NCBI GenBank assembly: GCA_947650365.1
Contig: CANTAL010000207.1
Location: forward strand, 1 to 64,000
Reading direction: 5' to 3'
Source: Chamaelirium japonicum
Lineage: Eukaryota; Streptophyta; Magnoliopsida; Liliales; Melanthiaceae
Length of the DNA: 64,000 nucleotides
A program made the translations under genes and the position numbers. This document shows positions 20,281 through 32,485 of the stretch, piece after piece (position 1 is the first letter of the stretch; each line of letters starts with the position of its first letter). The notes under the pieces were generated by a model that saw nothing but the letters and a program-made list of their open reading frames with translations, made no database searches and was not told the origin of the DNA.

Positions 20281-21000
20281 GAGCCTAAAAAAAGAGGGGA
20301 TATTCGAGCACGAGTTTGGATTTCCTTAAACGACATCTTGCATATATGATGGTACATTCAAGGATTCACAGTGCATGCCAATGGACCATGAAATGAGCAT
20401 CGAGCTTCGATGAAATAATTGTCGAAGCATTAATTCTGTACCTTGGAGCTAGGTCAAGAACTTGGCGATCTATGCACAAATATACATTTAATATAGGATA
20501 ATTTATTCAAGTGGATTTTTACAGAACCCATCAACGATAGTTCGAAAATAGTATGTTATCAAAGTGAAAATCCAAGAAAAAGAAAATGTTATATATAGAT
20601 TAAGTTTTCGATAAAATTAACCGATTATTGATCGATATAAAACAAGGTGCATACTTAGATGAGAAGCACACAAGAAAAAGAAGAAAAAAAAAGACAAGTG
20701 ATCGATTTAGGTGGTTCATTCAAAATTTGACTACGTCCGACCACCAGAGGAGAGAGATATTTTACTAGTAATCAACAACAATACAAGACAGCAAGGGTTC
20801 AACCACTAGCAAAGAAACAAGGGAGATATCATATGCCTCATGCTATCAACCCCTGTAGCATGCCTTCTGCAAAACTTCAGCACACAAGAGAATTGCCAGA
20901 GATACCGTATGAGTGATCAACAACGAGAATCCGACACAAGAAATTTCAAGAGAATTCACTACGAGAAGGCACGAGATCCGATGAGAAATCACAATGAGAT

Positions 21001-21001
21001 C

Positions 21002-21036
<35 letters not shown>

Positions 21037-21038
21037 TT
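21001..21038. repeat. CT microsatellite in left LTR
   Basis: An interrupted (CT)n run is present only in the left LTR of the decayed Copia, not in the right one. It therefore arose after insertion. Confidence 0.8.
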
Positions 21039-21797
21039 TGTTGTACACCTGGAATAGCCTTTTGATGCCCCTTTATATGCACACATATAAAGAGATAAAG
21101 CTTCTAGTGATTGTGTTGGGGTTGGAATCTGGGTTCCACTAAGATGGGGTATCCCATCTTGACCCATGTTCTGTAAAGCCTTTTAAAAGGTAATATACCA
21201 TAACATTCTCCACCTTAACTTATAAACATCATCCAGTTGGAGTAACAAACTTGAAGGCTTCAATCACCATCTCTCAGAACACCCCATCCCTAAGATTTTC
21301 TACAAACTCAGCTCTGACAAGACATGAACTCAAGTCTAGCTCGAATCCGTTGTTCTGGCCTACAACACCGCCTTTGTGGAGAGTATTTGGAATACTTTCC
21401 TCCTATGACAAAGCAAAATAGCCCTGGAGACTGTATATCTGCCACCAAAACATCTCAAACAATGTATCTTCACCTTGTTGTAGTGGCCACATGAACTCTA
21501 CTTGTAATGGTATACTCAATCAATATGTAAAGATTGTTGCACTTCTCTACCTTCATCAGAACCAAGATGCCATGTGTCGCCTTCATAACTCCACCTTTTG
21601 CTAAATAACCACAACCCTTAGAATCTAGAACACAAATTGAGTTCAGATTCATGCATATTTTTTATATATACCACACCTCGCTCAGAGTACACACTACTTT
21701 ATTAAACATCTTGATTTTCACTATCTCCACACCAGCAACCTTACGAGCTCAATTACCACCAAATATAACAATACCTTCTTTCTTAACCTTGAATGAT

Positions 21798-22136
21798 TCA
21801 TACCAATCCCTCTTGAAGTAAACATGATAAGAACAACAAGAATCTAAATTTGATCGGCTTATCAGAAGAAGTGCCAATACCTATAGAGATAATCATAATG
21901 CATCCATCATCATTGTTATCTATATCTTCAGCCACCATCGCTACATCAAAGGAAATATCACCTTTATTCTTATTCGTACGCTGTTGACATTTGCTTTGTG
22001 TACATGTGACCATATTCCTTGCAACATCAATACTTAATCTTATACTTGGACTTTGATTGGAACATCTCCTTGTCTCCCTCACGTTCCCTTGACTTTTCTC
22101 TTTCCTTACCTCTTGCAACCAAACCTTAACTCTCAT
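21798..22136 (-). pseudogene. Copia gag C-terminal remnant
   Basis: A minus-strand frame of 112 codons inside the decayed Copia. It is basic, and its middle (RNMVTCTQSKCQQRTNKNKG, then acidic EDIDNNDDG) parallels the zinc-knuckle-to-protease linker of Copia gag proteins. The CCHC knuckle itself is lost. No activity is expected. Confidence 0.45.
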
Positions 22137-23244
22137 CTTTGTGATGTATTTTTTACCTTGTCTCGTTCAATCGAAGAATCGTTGTAATATCTTCCACCAC
22201 GAGAGTTTCTTTCCCTCGTGGTCACTAGATTCTTGTAATATTCAGTTAGTAAAATAAAATTAACAAGTCACTAATAGTCATAATCCAACCTTACATCGAT
22301 GCCCATGAGACCAATGATAATCTTATTGAAAGCATTTAGGTGTTTTAGAATCGATGTGCCTTCCTTCATACAAAGCCAATATAATTGATATTTCAGGTAT
22401 AACTTGGTTCAGAGGTTTTCTGCCATGTACAACATCTCCAAGTTGGGACATAATCCAGTTGTAATCTCCTCGTCTATCACGCCATACATCACCTCGTCAG
22501 ATTAGCACTACAGAATTTTGCTCACCACCTTGGGAACTAATTACTCCCGCCCAGTCTTCATAGCTCATTGCCACTGGTTTTTTGGAATTTCTATGTAATA
22601 CTTTCTTAAGGCCTTGAACCAATATGTCTTTTACCCATGTTTGTCACAACCTAAAATTTCCTTTGTTGTTAGCACTAGCCACCTCAAATTTGTAAACCAC
22701 TGAAGTCTTCGACATCTTGCTTAATTTTATAGCCATCAACAAGCTCTGACACCAGATGCTATGAAATCCACCAATCTCTATGGCAATACAAAATAAGCTA
22801 CATACCCAAATGAGAAGCGCATTAAGAAATAATAAAAAATACAGAGAAAAGCAATTTAGGTGGCTCACCCATAATCGTAATATGTCTACGAGGGAGCACC
22901 TGATCTTTCACTATTAATCAACAATAATACAAAGTTGCAAGGGTTCAACCACTAGCAAAGAAACAAGATAGATACACTTTCCTACTATCAAATCCTTATA
23001 AACCTTTTGCATCGGTACACAAGAGAATAGCCAGAGAGACCATATGATAGATCAAGAACGAGAAGTCACCATAAGAAAGCCCACAAGAATAGACTTTTTC
23101 TGCCCATTTATACATACATACATATAAAGTGATAAGGCTTCACGTGATTGTGTTTGGGTGGGAATCCGGGTCATACTAGGATTAGGTATCCAACAGAACA
23201 CATGTTCTCTATAGCCTTTAAAAGGCACAGTATGTACTATAGCA

Positions 23245-25340
23245 GTGTTAGAGGCATGACTTAGTCGCTAAATTTACCGAAGATATGATCCGACATGGTG
23301 CAAGGTTTCCAACATCCTATGAGGCCAAGCAATGACCTTCTCCATCCTATGGTGCACTTAGAATGGAGCACCACATTGGATGCTCAATTGTAAGAAGCTT
23401 AATACACAATAAATGAGTATCATAGTCGTTCAACTGTTGGAGTAGATGAGAGGATATCATAAAAAATAGGTTTAATGTGTGAGAGGTCACTGACAACAGA
23501 TCCATCCTGTGAACATACAGGACCCCTGTCGGTTCGGGGTTCAATTAAGGTCCCTAAATCTAGGGTTCATCCCATAGCCTGTAGATCTTAGGGTTAGTGT
23601 TAGGTTTAGGTGCGGTTCGGTTTGGTGGAGGCGGCGAGTAGCTCCGACGGTGGCGTTCGGTATTCGGTTCGGTGGCGGCGAGCAGCTCACATTCTCTGAT
23701 TCGATGGCAGTGAGCAGCTCCGGTAGGATTCACATACTGGTTCAGTGGCATGGTAAAAGAAAATTTGAAATGTTGTGGAGGCCATTTTTGTCCACAGCAT
23801 TTCAAAGTTGAAGTTTTAACAGATCTCTTTGTCAGGGACGGCTCCCTAAGCCCCCCTAAAAAATAAAGGCTTGAAGAATATATACGATGTACTCACTTTA
23901 AACCGTTATTCGCTCCCCCCCCCCTCCCGCGACAAAGTGAGACTTGTTAGGGTTATCGATGAATCTCTTTAAGGATACGACAAACCTATTGTGGTTCTGC
24001 ACTCAGCAAAAGTAAAGAAAACACATGACTTGGATTCGCTTAGAATAATTCTGGTAGATCGTCGTTTGTTGGAGAACAAAAAGAGACTCAATTTCCATAA
24101 GATTTTGGCTGCTAATCCGACTCAGTTTGGTTTTCATACGCAAGATATGGATTATTCTGCTCGCATATACAAAAAAAGCTATATTTTCTTTCATTGTTGT
24201 CTTTTTTCTCTTTTTCTTCTTCAGTTTTCCATCAGCCAATGGGTTCCAGAAAGCAATATGGGACAAAGCTTCTTATCCACTAAAGAGAATTTCAGAGGAT
24301 AGTTAGGATGAAAACACATTACATTTTGGCCAAAAGATTTGAAAAAATAAACTTTCAAATGAAAACTTCAAAACATGGTAGATAAAAGATAAAACTACTC
24401 CTACTATCAACATTCACTGAATGATAAAAGCACTCTCACTCCTTATCATTATACTTAACTAAATCCAACGCCTACCAATTTCTTTCTGTTTCGTTACTTT
24501 TCCATTTTAACCAATACTTTTTTAGGTAGATAGTTATAAGTTTCTCTTCATTGAGGCGTTCAGAATACACATGAATTTAGTTTTCCATACCTGTTGAGTT
24601 TTGTCCTATTGAAATCTAACCTCGAAGGGTAGTGCATAGGGAGTTTGCCCGGGCAAATTGGATAGTGTTTCTACTGGTAGAACGTTAGTGGATTTCGTCC
24701 AAGCGACTCGACGAGTCACCCGGGGGAATCGGAGATGGGCAGCGCGCGCGGTCACGAGCGGAGACATTTCTAGATCAGTTTTGGATTCCTATAAGCATGT
24801 GTTTGCTCCCTTATAAAACAAAACGGAGGGGGGGGGGGGAATGGGAGGCTCTAGGGTAATGATGGAAATCATAGTATTGCTTGAGATCGTTTATGGAGAA
24901 GAGGGAGTCGAGGAAGATCAGGAAGGGTGAGAGGCCAAAACAATGTTCCCCCCGAGGCTCTTGGATGCTCGAGGGTGCATGGTAGTGGTTCTTCTGAGAT
25001 ATAGGGTGAAATTGATGATTGCCAGCTGTGATTGTTTTATGGAGAGGAAAACTTTGAGCCGCCGTCTTTGGTCTGTGAGGGTTGAGATTAGGCTTGTGAG
25101 GTAAACCCTGGAAACTAAGACATGGGATTGGAGATTGCTTGTTAAAGTGGATCGGACGGGTTGACGAATGTTGGATCCGATGGAGAAAGAGCATGACACT
25201 TTGCCTTGGTTTTCGTGCTCGAGTTCTTGGTGTATCGCCTCGTCGTTATGGTTCTTCATGGAAGCCGATGAATCCCTACAACGTATGTATCTCGTATGCA
25301 ATTCATGTAAGCAAGTTTCTATCTCCTGCTCCCATGTTTG
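23245..25340. other. 2.1 kb without recognisable gene
   Basis: No coding motif was recognised. A short GC-rich part (23610-23730) contains gcggcgagyagctc three times. C and G runs occur near 23915 and 24825. A minus-strand frame of 142 codons at 24918-25346 shows no known domain and is rejected as a gene. The CACTA transposon begins at the right edge. Confidence 0.4.
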
Positions 25341-25343
25341 TGG

Positions 25344-25910
25344 CACTACAAAAAAAACAGTTATTACCGACGGACAATATCCGTCGGTAATATTAAAATT
25401 TCGTCGGTAATATTATATAGCGACGGAAGATATTTCCGTCGCTGGCTGTCGGGAAAAAAGGCGTCGGGGAAAACAATACGACGGACCAAATATTACCGTC
25501 GGTATTAATAATTAATACCGACGGTAATTAGAACGCCGTCGGTAATATTTAATCAATTTAAAACTAATATAATATAGTATTGCCGACGAACTATAAGAAT
25601 CCGTCGGTAATATATAAACATTTTACCGACGAGTATAGTTTATACTGTCGGTAATACTATATATATTACCGACACATATATATATTACCCGTCGGTAATA
25701 ATATATATATTACCGACCAAATTAATATCACCGTCGGTAATACTATATATATTACCGACGGATATATATATTACCCGTCGGTAATACTATATATATTACC
25801 GACGGATATTATATGCCGTCGGCAAATCATTAATAACTTAAAAAAAATAAAAATATTATTACCGACGGAATAATTTATTTCCGTCGGTAATAAGTATCTT
25901 TTTTTTTTTA
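25344..25910. promoter_or_regulatory. Left subterminal repeats of CACTA
   Basis: Many copies of ttaccgacgg and its complement ccgtcggtaa, often paired as short palindromes separated by 8-25 bp AT-rich spacers. In En/Spm-type elements such arrays bind TNPA and position the ends for excision. Confidence 0.85.
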
Positions 25911-25959
25911 ATAAATTTACATAAATAATGTTATTTAATTCCTGTGATTCAATACCACA

Positions 25960-26062
25960 ATATATTACCACAATTTATCAAATATTACCACAATTTATCA
26001 AATATTACCACAATTTATAAAATATTACCTAAATTGATAAAAAATTACAGCAAATTATCAAA
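25960..26062. repeat. AT-rich minisatellite
   Basis: Four to five copies of a roughly 20-bp unit, aatattaccacaatttatca, with small variants. Confidence 0.8.
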
Positions 26063-26162
26063 TATTACCATAGTTCCCGGCCGACAATTATAGATAGAAG
26101 AAAAAATAACCATATATTACAAAACAATATTTACACAATCCAGAACTGAGAGATGATACATG

Positions 26163-26291
26163 TCCTATCTCAACCACCCCCGCCCGCCACCAACGCCGGT
26201 GCTCTCATCGATCCCCTGACGCCGCCCTATCTCAACCACGCCCGCCCACCACCAACGCTGGTGCTCTCATCGATCCCCTGACGCCGCCCTG
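26163..26291. repeat. GC-rich 64-bp duplication, possible TNPA 3' exon
   Basis: A roughly 64-bp segment (ctatctcaaccac..., ...cctgacgccgcc) is duplicated in tandem at 26163-26227 and 26228-26291. On the minus strand it is preceded by attgcag, a possible splice acceptor, and stays open for about 20 codons. It could be a distal exon or 3' UTR of the TNPA-like transcript, but the main TNPA frame already stops at 30618. Confidence 0.5.
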
Positions 26292-26341
26292 CTCCTGCAA
26301 TTAACATGTATTTGTTAAAAAAATGGTTTATATCTATAACT

Positions 26342-29300
26342 GAGTCTAAGCGTTAAAAAATGATAAGTTAGCGTGTTTCGATTTTGAAATAGGTTTGGAT
26401 TCGATCCGATCGTCATCGGCTCGACATCCGGTAATTTGAACTTGGAATTATTCCGTATTTCGGACTTGCGAGCGGGTTCTAATTGGATATTTGACCAATT
26501 TACGCTCCGATTCACCGATTTAGAGTCTAAGTGTTGGAAAATCATAAGTTAGCGTGTTTCGGATATGAAATAGGTTTGGATTCGATCCGATCGTCATCGG
26601 CTCGGCATTCGATAATTCGAACTTGGAATTATTCCGTATTTCGGACTTGCGAGCGGGTTCTAATTGGATATTTGACCAATTTACGCTCCGATTCACCGAT
26701 TTAGAGTCTAAGTGTTGGAAAATCATAAGTTAGCGTGTTTCGGATATGAAATAGGTTTGGATTCGATCCGATCGTCATCGGATCGGCATCCGGTAATTCG
26801 AAGTTGGAATTATTCCGTATTTCGGACTTGCGAGCGGGTTCTAATTGGATATTTGACCAATTTACGCTCCGATTCACCGATTTAGAGTCTAAGCGTTGGA
26901 AAATCATAAGTTAGCGTGTTTCGGATATGAAATAGGTTTGGATTCGATCCGATCGTCATCGGCTCGGCATCCGGTAATTCGAACTTGGAATTATTCCGTA
27001 TTTCGGACTTGCGAGCGGGTTCTAATTGGATATTTGACCAATTTACGCTCCGATTCACCGATTTAGAGTCTAAGCGTTGGAAAATCATAAGTTAGCGTGT
27101 TTCGGATATGAAATAGGTTTGGATTCGATCCGATCGTCATCGGCTCGGCATCCGGTAATTCGAACTTGGAATTATTCCGTATTTCGGACTTGCGAGCGGG
27201 TTCTAATTGGATATTTGACCAATTTACGCTCCGATTCACCGATTTAGAGTCTAAGCGTTGGAAAATCATAAGTTAGCGTGTTTCGGATATGAAATAGGTT
27301 TGGATTCGATCCGATCGTCATCGGCTCGGCATCCGGTAATTCGAACTTGGAATTATTCCGTATTTCGGACTTGCGAGCGGGTTCTAATTGGATATTTGAC
27401 CAATTTACGCTCCGATTCACCGATTTAGAGTCTAAGCGTTGGAAAATCATAAGTTAGCGTGTTTCGGATATGAAATAGGTTTGGATTCGATCCGATCGTC
27501 ATCGGCTCGGCATCCGGTAATTCGAACTTGGAATTATTCCGTATTTCGGACTTGCGAGCGGGTTCTAATTGGATATTTGACCAATTTACGCTCCGATTCA
27601 CCGATTTAGAGTCTAAGTGTTGGAAAATCATAAGTTAGCGTGTTTCGGATATGAAATAGGTTTGGATTCGATCCGATCGTCATCGGCTCGGCATCCGGTA
27701 ATTCGAACTTGGAATTATTCCGTATTTCGGACTTGCGAGCGGGTTCTAATTGGATATTTGACCAATTTACGCTCCGATTCACCGATTTAGAGTCTAAGTG
27801 TTGGAAAATCATAAGTTAGCGTGTTTCGGATATGAAATAGGTTTGGATTCGATCCGATCGTCATCGGCTCGGCATCCGGTAATTCGAACTTGGAATTATT
27901 CCGTATTTCGGACTTGCGAGCGGGTTCTAATTGGATATTTGACCAATTTACGCTCCGATTCACCGATTTAGAGTCTAAGTGTTGGAAAATCATAAGTTAG
28001 CGTGTTTCGGATATGAAATAGGTTTGGATTCGATCCGATCGTCATCGGCTCGGCATCCGGTAATTCGAACTTGGAATTATTCCGTATTTCGGACTTGCGA
28101 GCGGGTTCTAATTGGATATTTGACCAATTTACGCTCCGATTCACCGATTTAGAGTCTAAGTGTTGGAAAATCATAAGTTAGCGTGTTTCGGATATGAAAT
28201 AGGTTTGGATTCGATCCGATCGTCATCGGCTCGGCATCCGGTAATTCGAACTTGGAATTATTCCGTATTTCGGACTTGCGAGCGGGTTCTAATTGGATAT
28301 TTGACCAATTTACGCTCCGATTCACCGATTTAGAGTCTAAGTGTTGGAAAATCATAAGTTAGCGTGTTTCGGATATGAAATAGGTTTGGATTCGATCCGA
28401 TCGTCATCGGCTCGGCATCTGGTAATTCGAACTTGGAATTATTCCGTATTTCGGACTTGCGAGCGGGTTCTAATTGGATATTTGACCAATTTACGCTCCG
28501 ATTCACCGATTTAGAGTCTAAGTGTTGGAAAATCATAAGTTAGCGTGTTTCGGATATGAAATAGGTTTGGATTCGATCCGATCGTCATCGGCTCGGCATC
28601 CGGTAATTCGAACTTGGAATTATTCCGTATTTCGGACTTGCGAGCGGGTTCTAATTGGATATTTGACCAATTTACGCTCCGATTCACCGATTTAGAGTCT
28701 AAGTGTTGGAAAATCATAAGTTAGCGTGTTTCGGATATGAAATAGGTTTGGATTCGATCGGATCGTCATCGGCTCGGCATCCGGTAATTCGAACTTGGAA
28801 TTATTCCGTATTTCGGACTTGCGAGCGGGTTCTAATTGGATATTTGACCAATTTACGCTCCGATTCACCGATTTAGAGTCTAAGTGTTGGAAAATCATAA
28901 GTTAGCGTGTTTCGGATATGAAATAGGTTTGGATTCGATCGGATCGTCATCGGCTCGGCATCCGATAATTCGAACTTGGAATTATTCCGTATTTCGGACT
29001 TGCGAGCGGGTTCTAATTGGATATTTGACCAATTTACGCTTCGATTCACCGATTTAGAGTCTAAGTGTTGGAAAATCATAAGTTAGCGTGTTTCGGATAT
29101 GAAATAGGTTTGGATTCGATCCGATCGTCATCGGCTCGGCATCCGGTAATTCGAACTTGGAATTATTCCGTATTTCGGACTTGCGAGCGGGTTCTAATTG
29201 GATATTTGACCAATTTACGCTCCGATTCACCGATTTAGAGTCTAAGTGTTGGAAAATCATAAGTTAGCGTGTTTCGGATATGAAATAGGTTTGGATTCGA

Positions 29301-30442
29301 TCCGATCGTCATCGGCTCGGCATCCGGTAATTCGAACTTGGAATTATTCCGTATTTCGGACTTGCGAGCGGGTTCTAATTGGATATTTGACCAATTTACG
29401 CTCCGATTCACCGATTTAGAGTCTAAGTGTTGGAAAATCATAAGTTAGCGTGTTTCGGATATAAAATAGATTTGGATTCGATCCGATCGTCATCGGATCG
29501 GCATCCGGTAATTCGAAGTTGGAATTATTCCGTATTTCGGACTTGCGAGCGGGTTCTAATTGGATATTTGACCAATTTACGCTCCGATTCACCGATTTAG
29601 AGTCTAAGTGTTGGAAAATCATAAGTTAGCGTGTTTCGGATATAAAATAGGTTTGGATTCGATCGGATCGTCATCGGCTCGGCATCCGATAATTCGAACT
29701 TGGAATTATTCCGTATTTCGGACTTGCGAGCGGGTTCTAATTGGATATTTGACCAATTTACGCTCCGATTCACCGATTTAGAGTCTAAGTGTTGGAAAAT
29801 CATAAGTTAGCGTGTTTCGGATATAAAATAGGTTTGGATTCGATCGGATCGTCATCGGCTCGGCATCCGATAATTCGAACTTGGAATTATTCCGTATTTC
29901 GGACTTGCGAGCGGGTTCTAATTGGATATTTGACCAATTTACGCTCCGATTCACCGATTTAGAGTCTAAGTGTTGGAAAATCATAAGTTAGCGTGTTTCG
30001 GATATAAAATAGGTTTGGATTCGATCGGATCGTCATCGGCTCGGCATCCGATAATTCGAACTTGGAATTATTCCGTATTTCGGACTTGCGAGCGGGTTCT
30101 AATTGGATATTTGACCAATTTACGCTCCGATTCACCGATTTAGAGTCTAAGTGTTGGAAAATCATAAGTTAGCGTGTTTCGGATATGAAATAGGTTTGGA
30201 TTCGATCCGATCGTCATCGGATCGGCATCCGATAATTCGAAGTTGGATTTATTCCGTATTTCGGACTTGCGAGCGGGTTCTAATTGGATATTTGACCAAT
30301 TTACGCTCCGATTCACCGGTTTAGAGTCTAAGTGTTGGAAAATCATAAGTTAGCGTGTTTCGGATATGAAATAGGTTTGGATTCGATCCGATCGTCATCG
30401 GATCGGCATCCGGTAATTCGAACTTGGAATTATTCCGTATTT
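26342..30442 (-). repeat. 181-bp satellite array 1 (about 22.7 copies)
   Basis: Head-to-tail repeats of exactly 181 bp over 4.1 kb inside the CACTA element. Most copies are nearly identical. Variants cluster: the gatcggatcgtc form at about 28735-30080, a tataaaata form at 29460-30010, and a gatcggcatccgg-gaagttgg form near 26780, 29500 and 30220. Each copy contains a gatccgatcg-rich near-palindrome. Identical 68-codon frames starting every 181 bp are a by-product of the repeat; 181 is not a multiple of three, so no long frame exists. The array lies downstream of the TNPA-like gene, in opposite orientation to array 2. Confidence 0.97.
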
Positions 30443-30617
30443 AAAAGAAAAACAGAGGCTACATCATTACCATGAGAGAGAGAGTGACCATTTACGATTC
30501 GATTTACCGATTTATAGTCTAAGTGTTGGAAAATCATAAGTGTGATAATATGATCAAAACTCAAATTAGTAAGATTCATATTTTTTGCTAATATTATAAA
30601 GATTAGTAAGTACCTGA

Positions 30618-32318
30618 TCATGAGGATGAGCCACCGCTAGACCGGCTTATGAATTCATTAAATTTACGCTCAAGTTCCCTGCGAGCTTCTCTTTCCTCAT
30701 CGAGGGCCTTCTTCTCCGCCTCAACCCTCTGCTCGAGGGCCTGCCTCTGCTCTCGCTCCGCCTCCATCCTCTGCTCGAGGGCCTGCCTCTGCTCTCGCTC
30801 CGCGTCTAGCGCAGACTGCAGCTGAGTGATAGCACCGGTCTGGGTGTCCCGTGCCCTCGAGCGCATACCCTCTCGTCCAAAGTAGGAGGAGGGCGTGACT
30901 CCAAGGCCCGTACAGAGGACACGGCCGTGCGTGGCAGGTCTCAGCACAGTATCCATCGCTGAGTCGACAGATACTGAGCTGGAGGAGGAGCCGGCCTCGC
31001 CCGACGGGGTCACCATAAGTCGCATCCTCTCCTATATAAAAACAACCAATGATATTCAATGATATTTTATGGCATATGTATAAGAATATATTAACAGTAA
31101 TTTAATTACTTACCACTTGCGAGGCAACCCTGTCGTCCAGAAATGCCCCATCGATACGCCGCCTCCTAGAGGCCTCAAAAAGGTCAATCCTATTAGGCTC
31201 GTGGCCCAAGGACTGTGTCTGTTGGACATATAAAATAAATAGACAAGTTAATATAACATGTATAGAGCTTTAAATAATAACAATGTTTGTATCATTTACC
31301 AGCTGCTGGGCAAGCTGGGGCATGGAGGTCCTCCCCTTCACTGGAGCAGGTGTCGTCGAGGCACTTCTATTCTGCTTGCCTACAGCAGATTTCACCTGTG
31401 TCAATCGATTAAATTTTGAAACATCAATACAAATTTTTAGTATAACATTAAAACAAGTACGAATCAACAAAATTAAAATTATACCTGAAAGCTAGGGGTG
31501 GCCCAGTGAGCGACCAAAAACTGTAGAATGTGTAGCGGTGGCGCGTCTCTCGTCCCGGCCGCAGCCTGTACCTCCTCAGCCGGCTGGCCGACCAAGTAAC
31601 CGTAGAGCTTGTAGAGCTCGTGACGGTAATCCCTGTACCGCTCACCCATCGTCTTCCACAAGTCCTCCCGATGGGTGTCGGTTTCCATGTTCTCCCATTT
31701 AAATTTCTCCTGTAAAATCAATTTAGAAACAAGTCATTTTATCAAATCAAATTATAAAGAAGTACGATATTATTCTAAAATGCTTTAATGAAACTAACGT
31801 ACCAAAAACTGCTGATACATCCTCTCCTTATAGGATGCATCAATGTTCTTCCACCCCCTTAACCCCACAATCGGGGCATTCCTCTCCTCCCGTACTATCA
31901 TGCCGACCCACGTGGCGGCGTCAGAAGCGTGCTCGCCCACAAAGGTATGGCCGCTCCACTGTAGGGACAGCGGCTCGCGTAAGGCCGACAAGCGCCGGGC
32001 CGTCGTCACGCCCCGGTCGCCTACGTACCTGGTCGACCCTGCAAATAAAATATACATCAGTACTGAAGAAGTATTTACAACATGTATAAAACTTTAGATC
32101 TAAACATTACCTGTGGGCGTAGACGCTGCAGCCGAGTGCTGAGCAGTGCTCGAAGCTCCGGAGGCTGCGACCACAGCAGGAGCTGGTGTGGAGAGAGGAA
32201 CAGCACTACCAGATCCGAACGGCTCAGCCTCGGACCCTGGGGTGGCAGCCGGAGCGCTCTCAGCTACCCTACCCCTGCCTCTGCCTCTGCCTCTACGAAC
32301 ATATGACCGTGATGCCAT
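30618..32318 (-). CDS. TNPA-like CACTA protein (Transposase_24 / Ptta-En/Spm type), 427 aa
   Basis: Six exons can be placed with canonical GT/AG ends and consistent phases: 32318-32111, 32038-31803, 31709-31485, 31395-31300, 31218-31114 and 31031-30618 (1284 nt, stop TGA). The N-terminus is RGRGRGRGR followed by an Ala/Ser/Pro-rich linker. The middle (WSGHTFVGEHASDAATWVGM, GWKNIDASYKERMYQQFL, GERYRDYRHELYKLY) resembles the plant Ptta/En-Spm transposase family. The C-terminus has a strong coiled coil (repeated EREQRQALEQR). In En/Spm, TNPA binds the subterminal repeats and acts with TNPD in excision. The frame is intact; start at the ATG of MASRSYVRRG. It sits exactly between the two inverted satellite arrays. 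The function is inferred from family and context. Confidence 0.88.
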
Positions 32319-32324
32319 CTGAAA

Positions 32325-32485
32325 CAATTTAATTTACATATGAAACAGTAAGATTTAAGATTTACATATGAAACAATATGAAACAGTTTGATTTACATAT
32401 GAAACAGTATGATTTACATATGAAACAATATAAAACAATATGAACCCGCTCGCAATATGAAACAATATGAAACAATATGAAACAG
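32325..32485 (+). repeat. Minisatellite flanking array 2 (left)
   Basis: Repeats of a roughly 20-bp unit of the type gatttacatatgaaacagta / aatatgaaac. A 14-bp piece of the 181-bp unit (gaacccgctcgcaa) is embedded in it at about 32443-32456. The same minisatellite lies on the other side of array 2 at 34338-34495. Confidence 0.85.

Larger units (their letters stand above)
20612..23244 (-). mobile_element. Decayed Ty1-Copia element, minus strand
   Basis: Two diverged direct repeats, about 20612-21205 and 22762-23244, share ordered phrases: caagggttcaaccactagca, gagaatngccagagagacca, catataaagngataa, gattgtgtt-ggntggaatc. On the minus strand a primer site TGGTGTCAGAGC (plus-strand 22744-22755) lies near the end of the right LTR. 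A purine tract AAGGTGGAGAA lies directly before the left LTR (plus-strand 21206-21216). The internal part is only about 1.55 kb, so most of pol has been lost. LTR divergence indicates an old insertion. Confidence 0.75.

Noticed and set aside
24811..25346. Possible host gene on the minus strand (127 and 142 codons, two frames)
   Set aside because: No domain, no splice pattern that joins the frames, and no continuation beyond the CACTA insertion.
26342..30442. CRISPR-like array
   Set aside because: Units are contiguous 181-bp repeats with no unique spacers, in a plant genome, inside a transposon.
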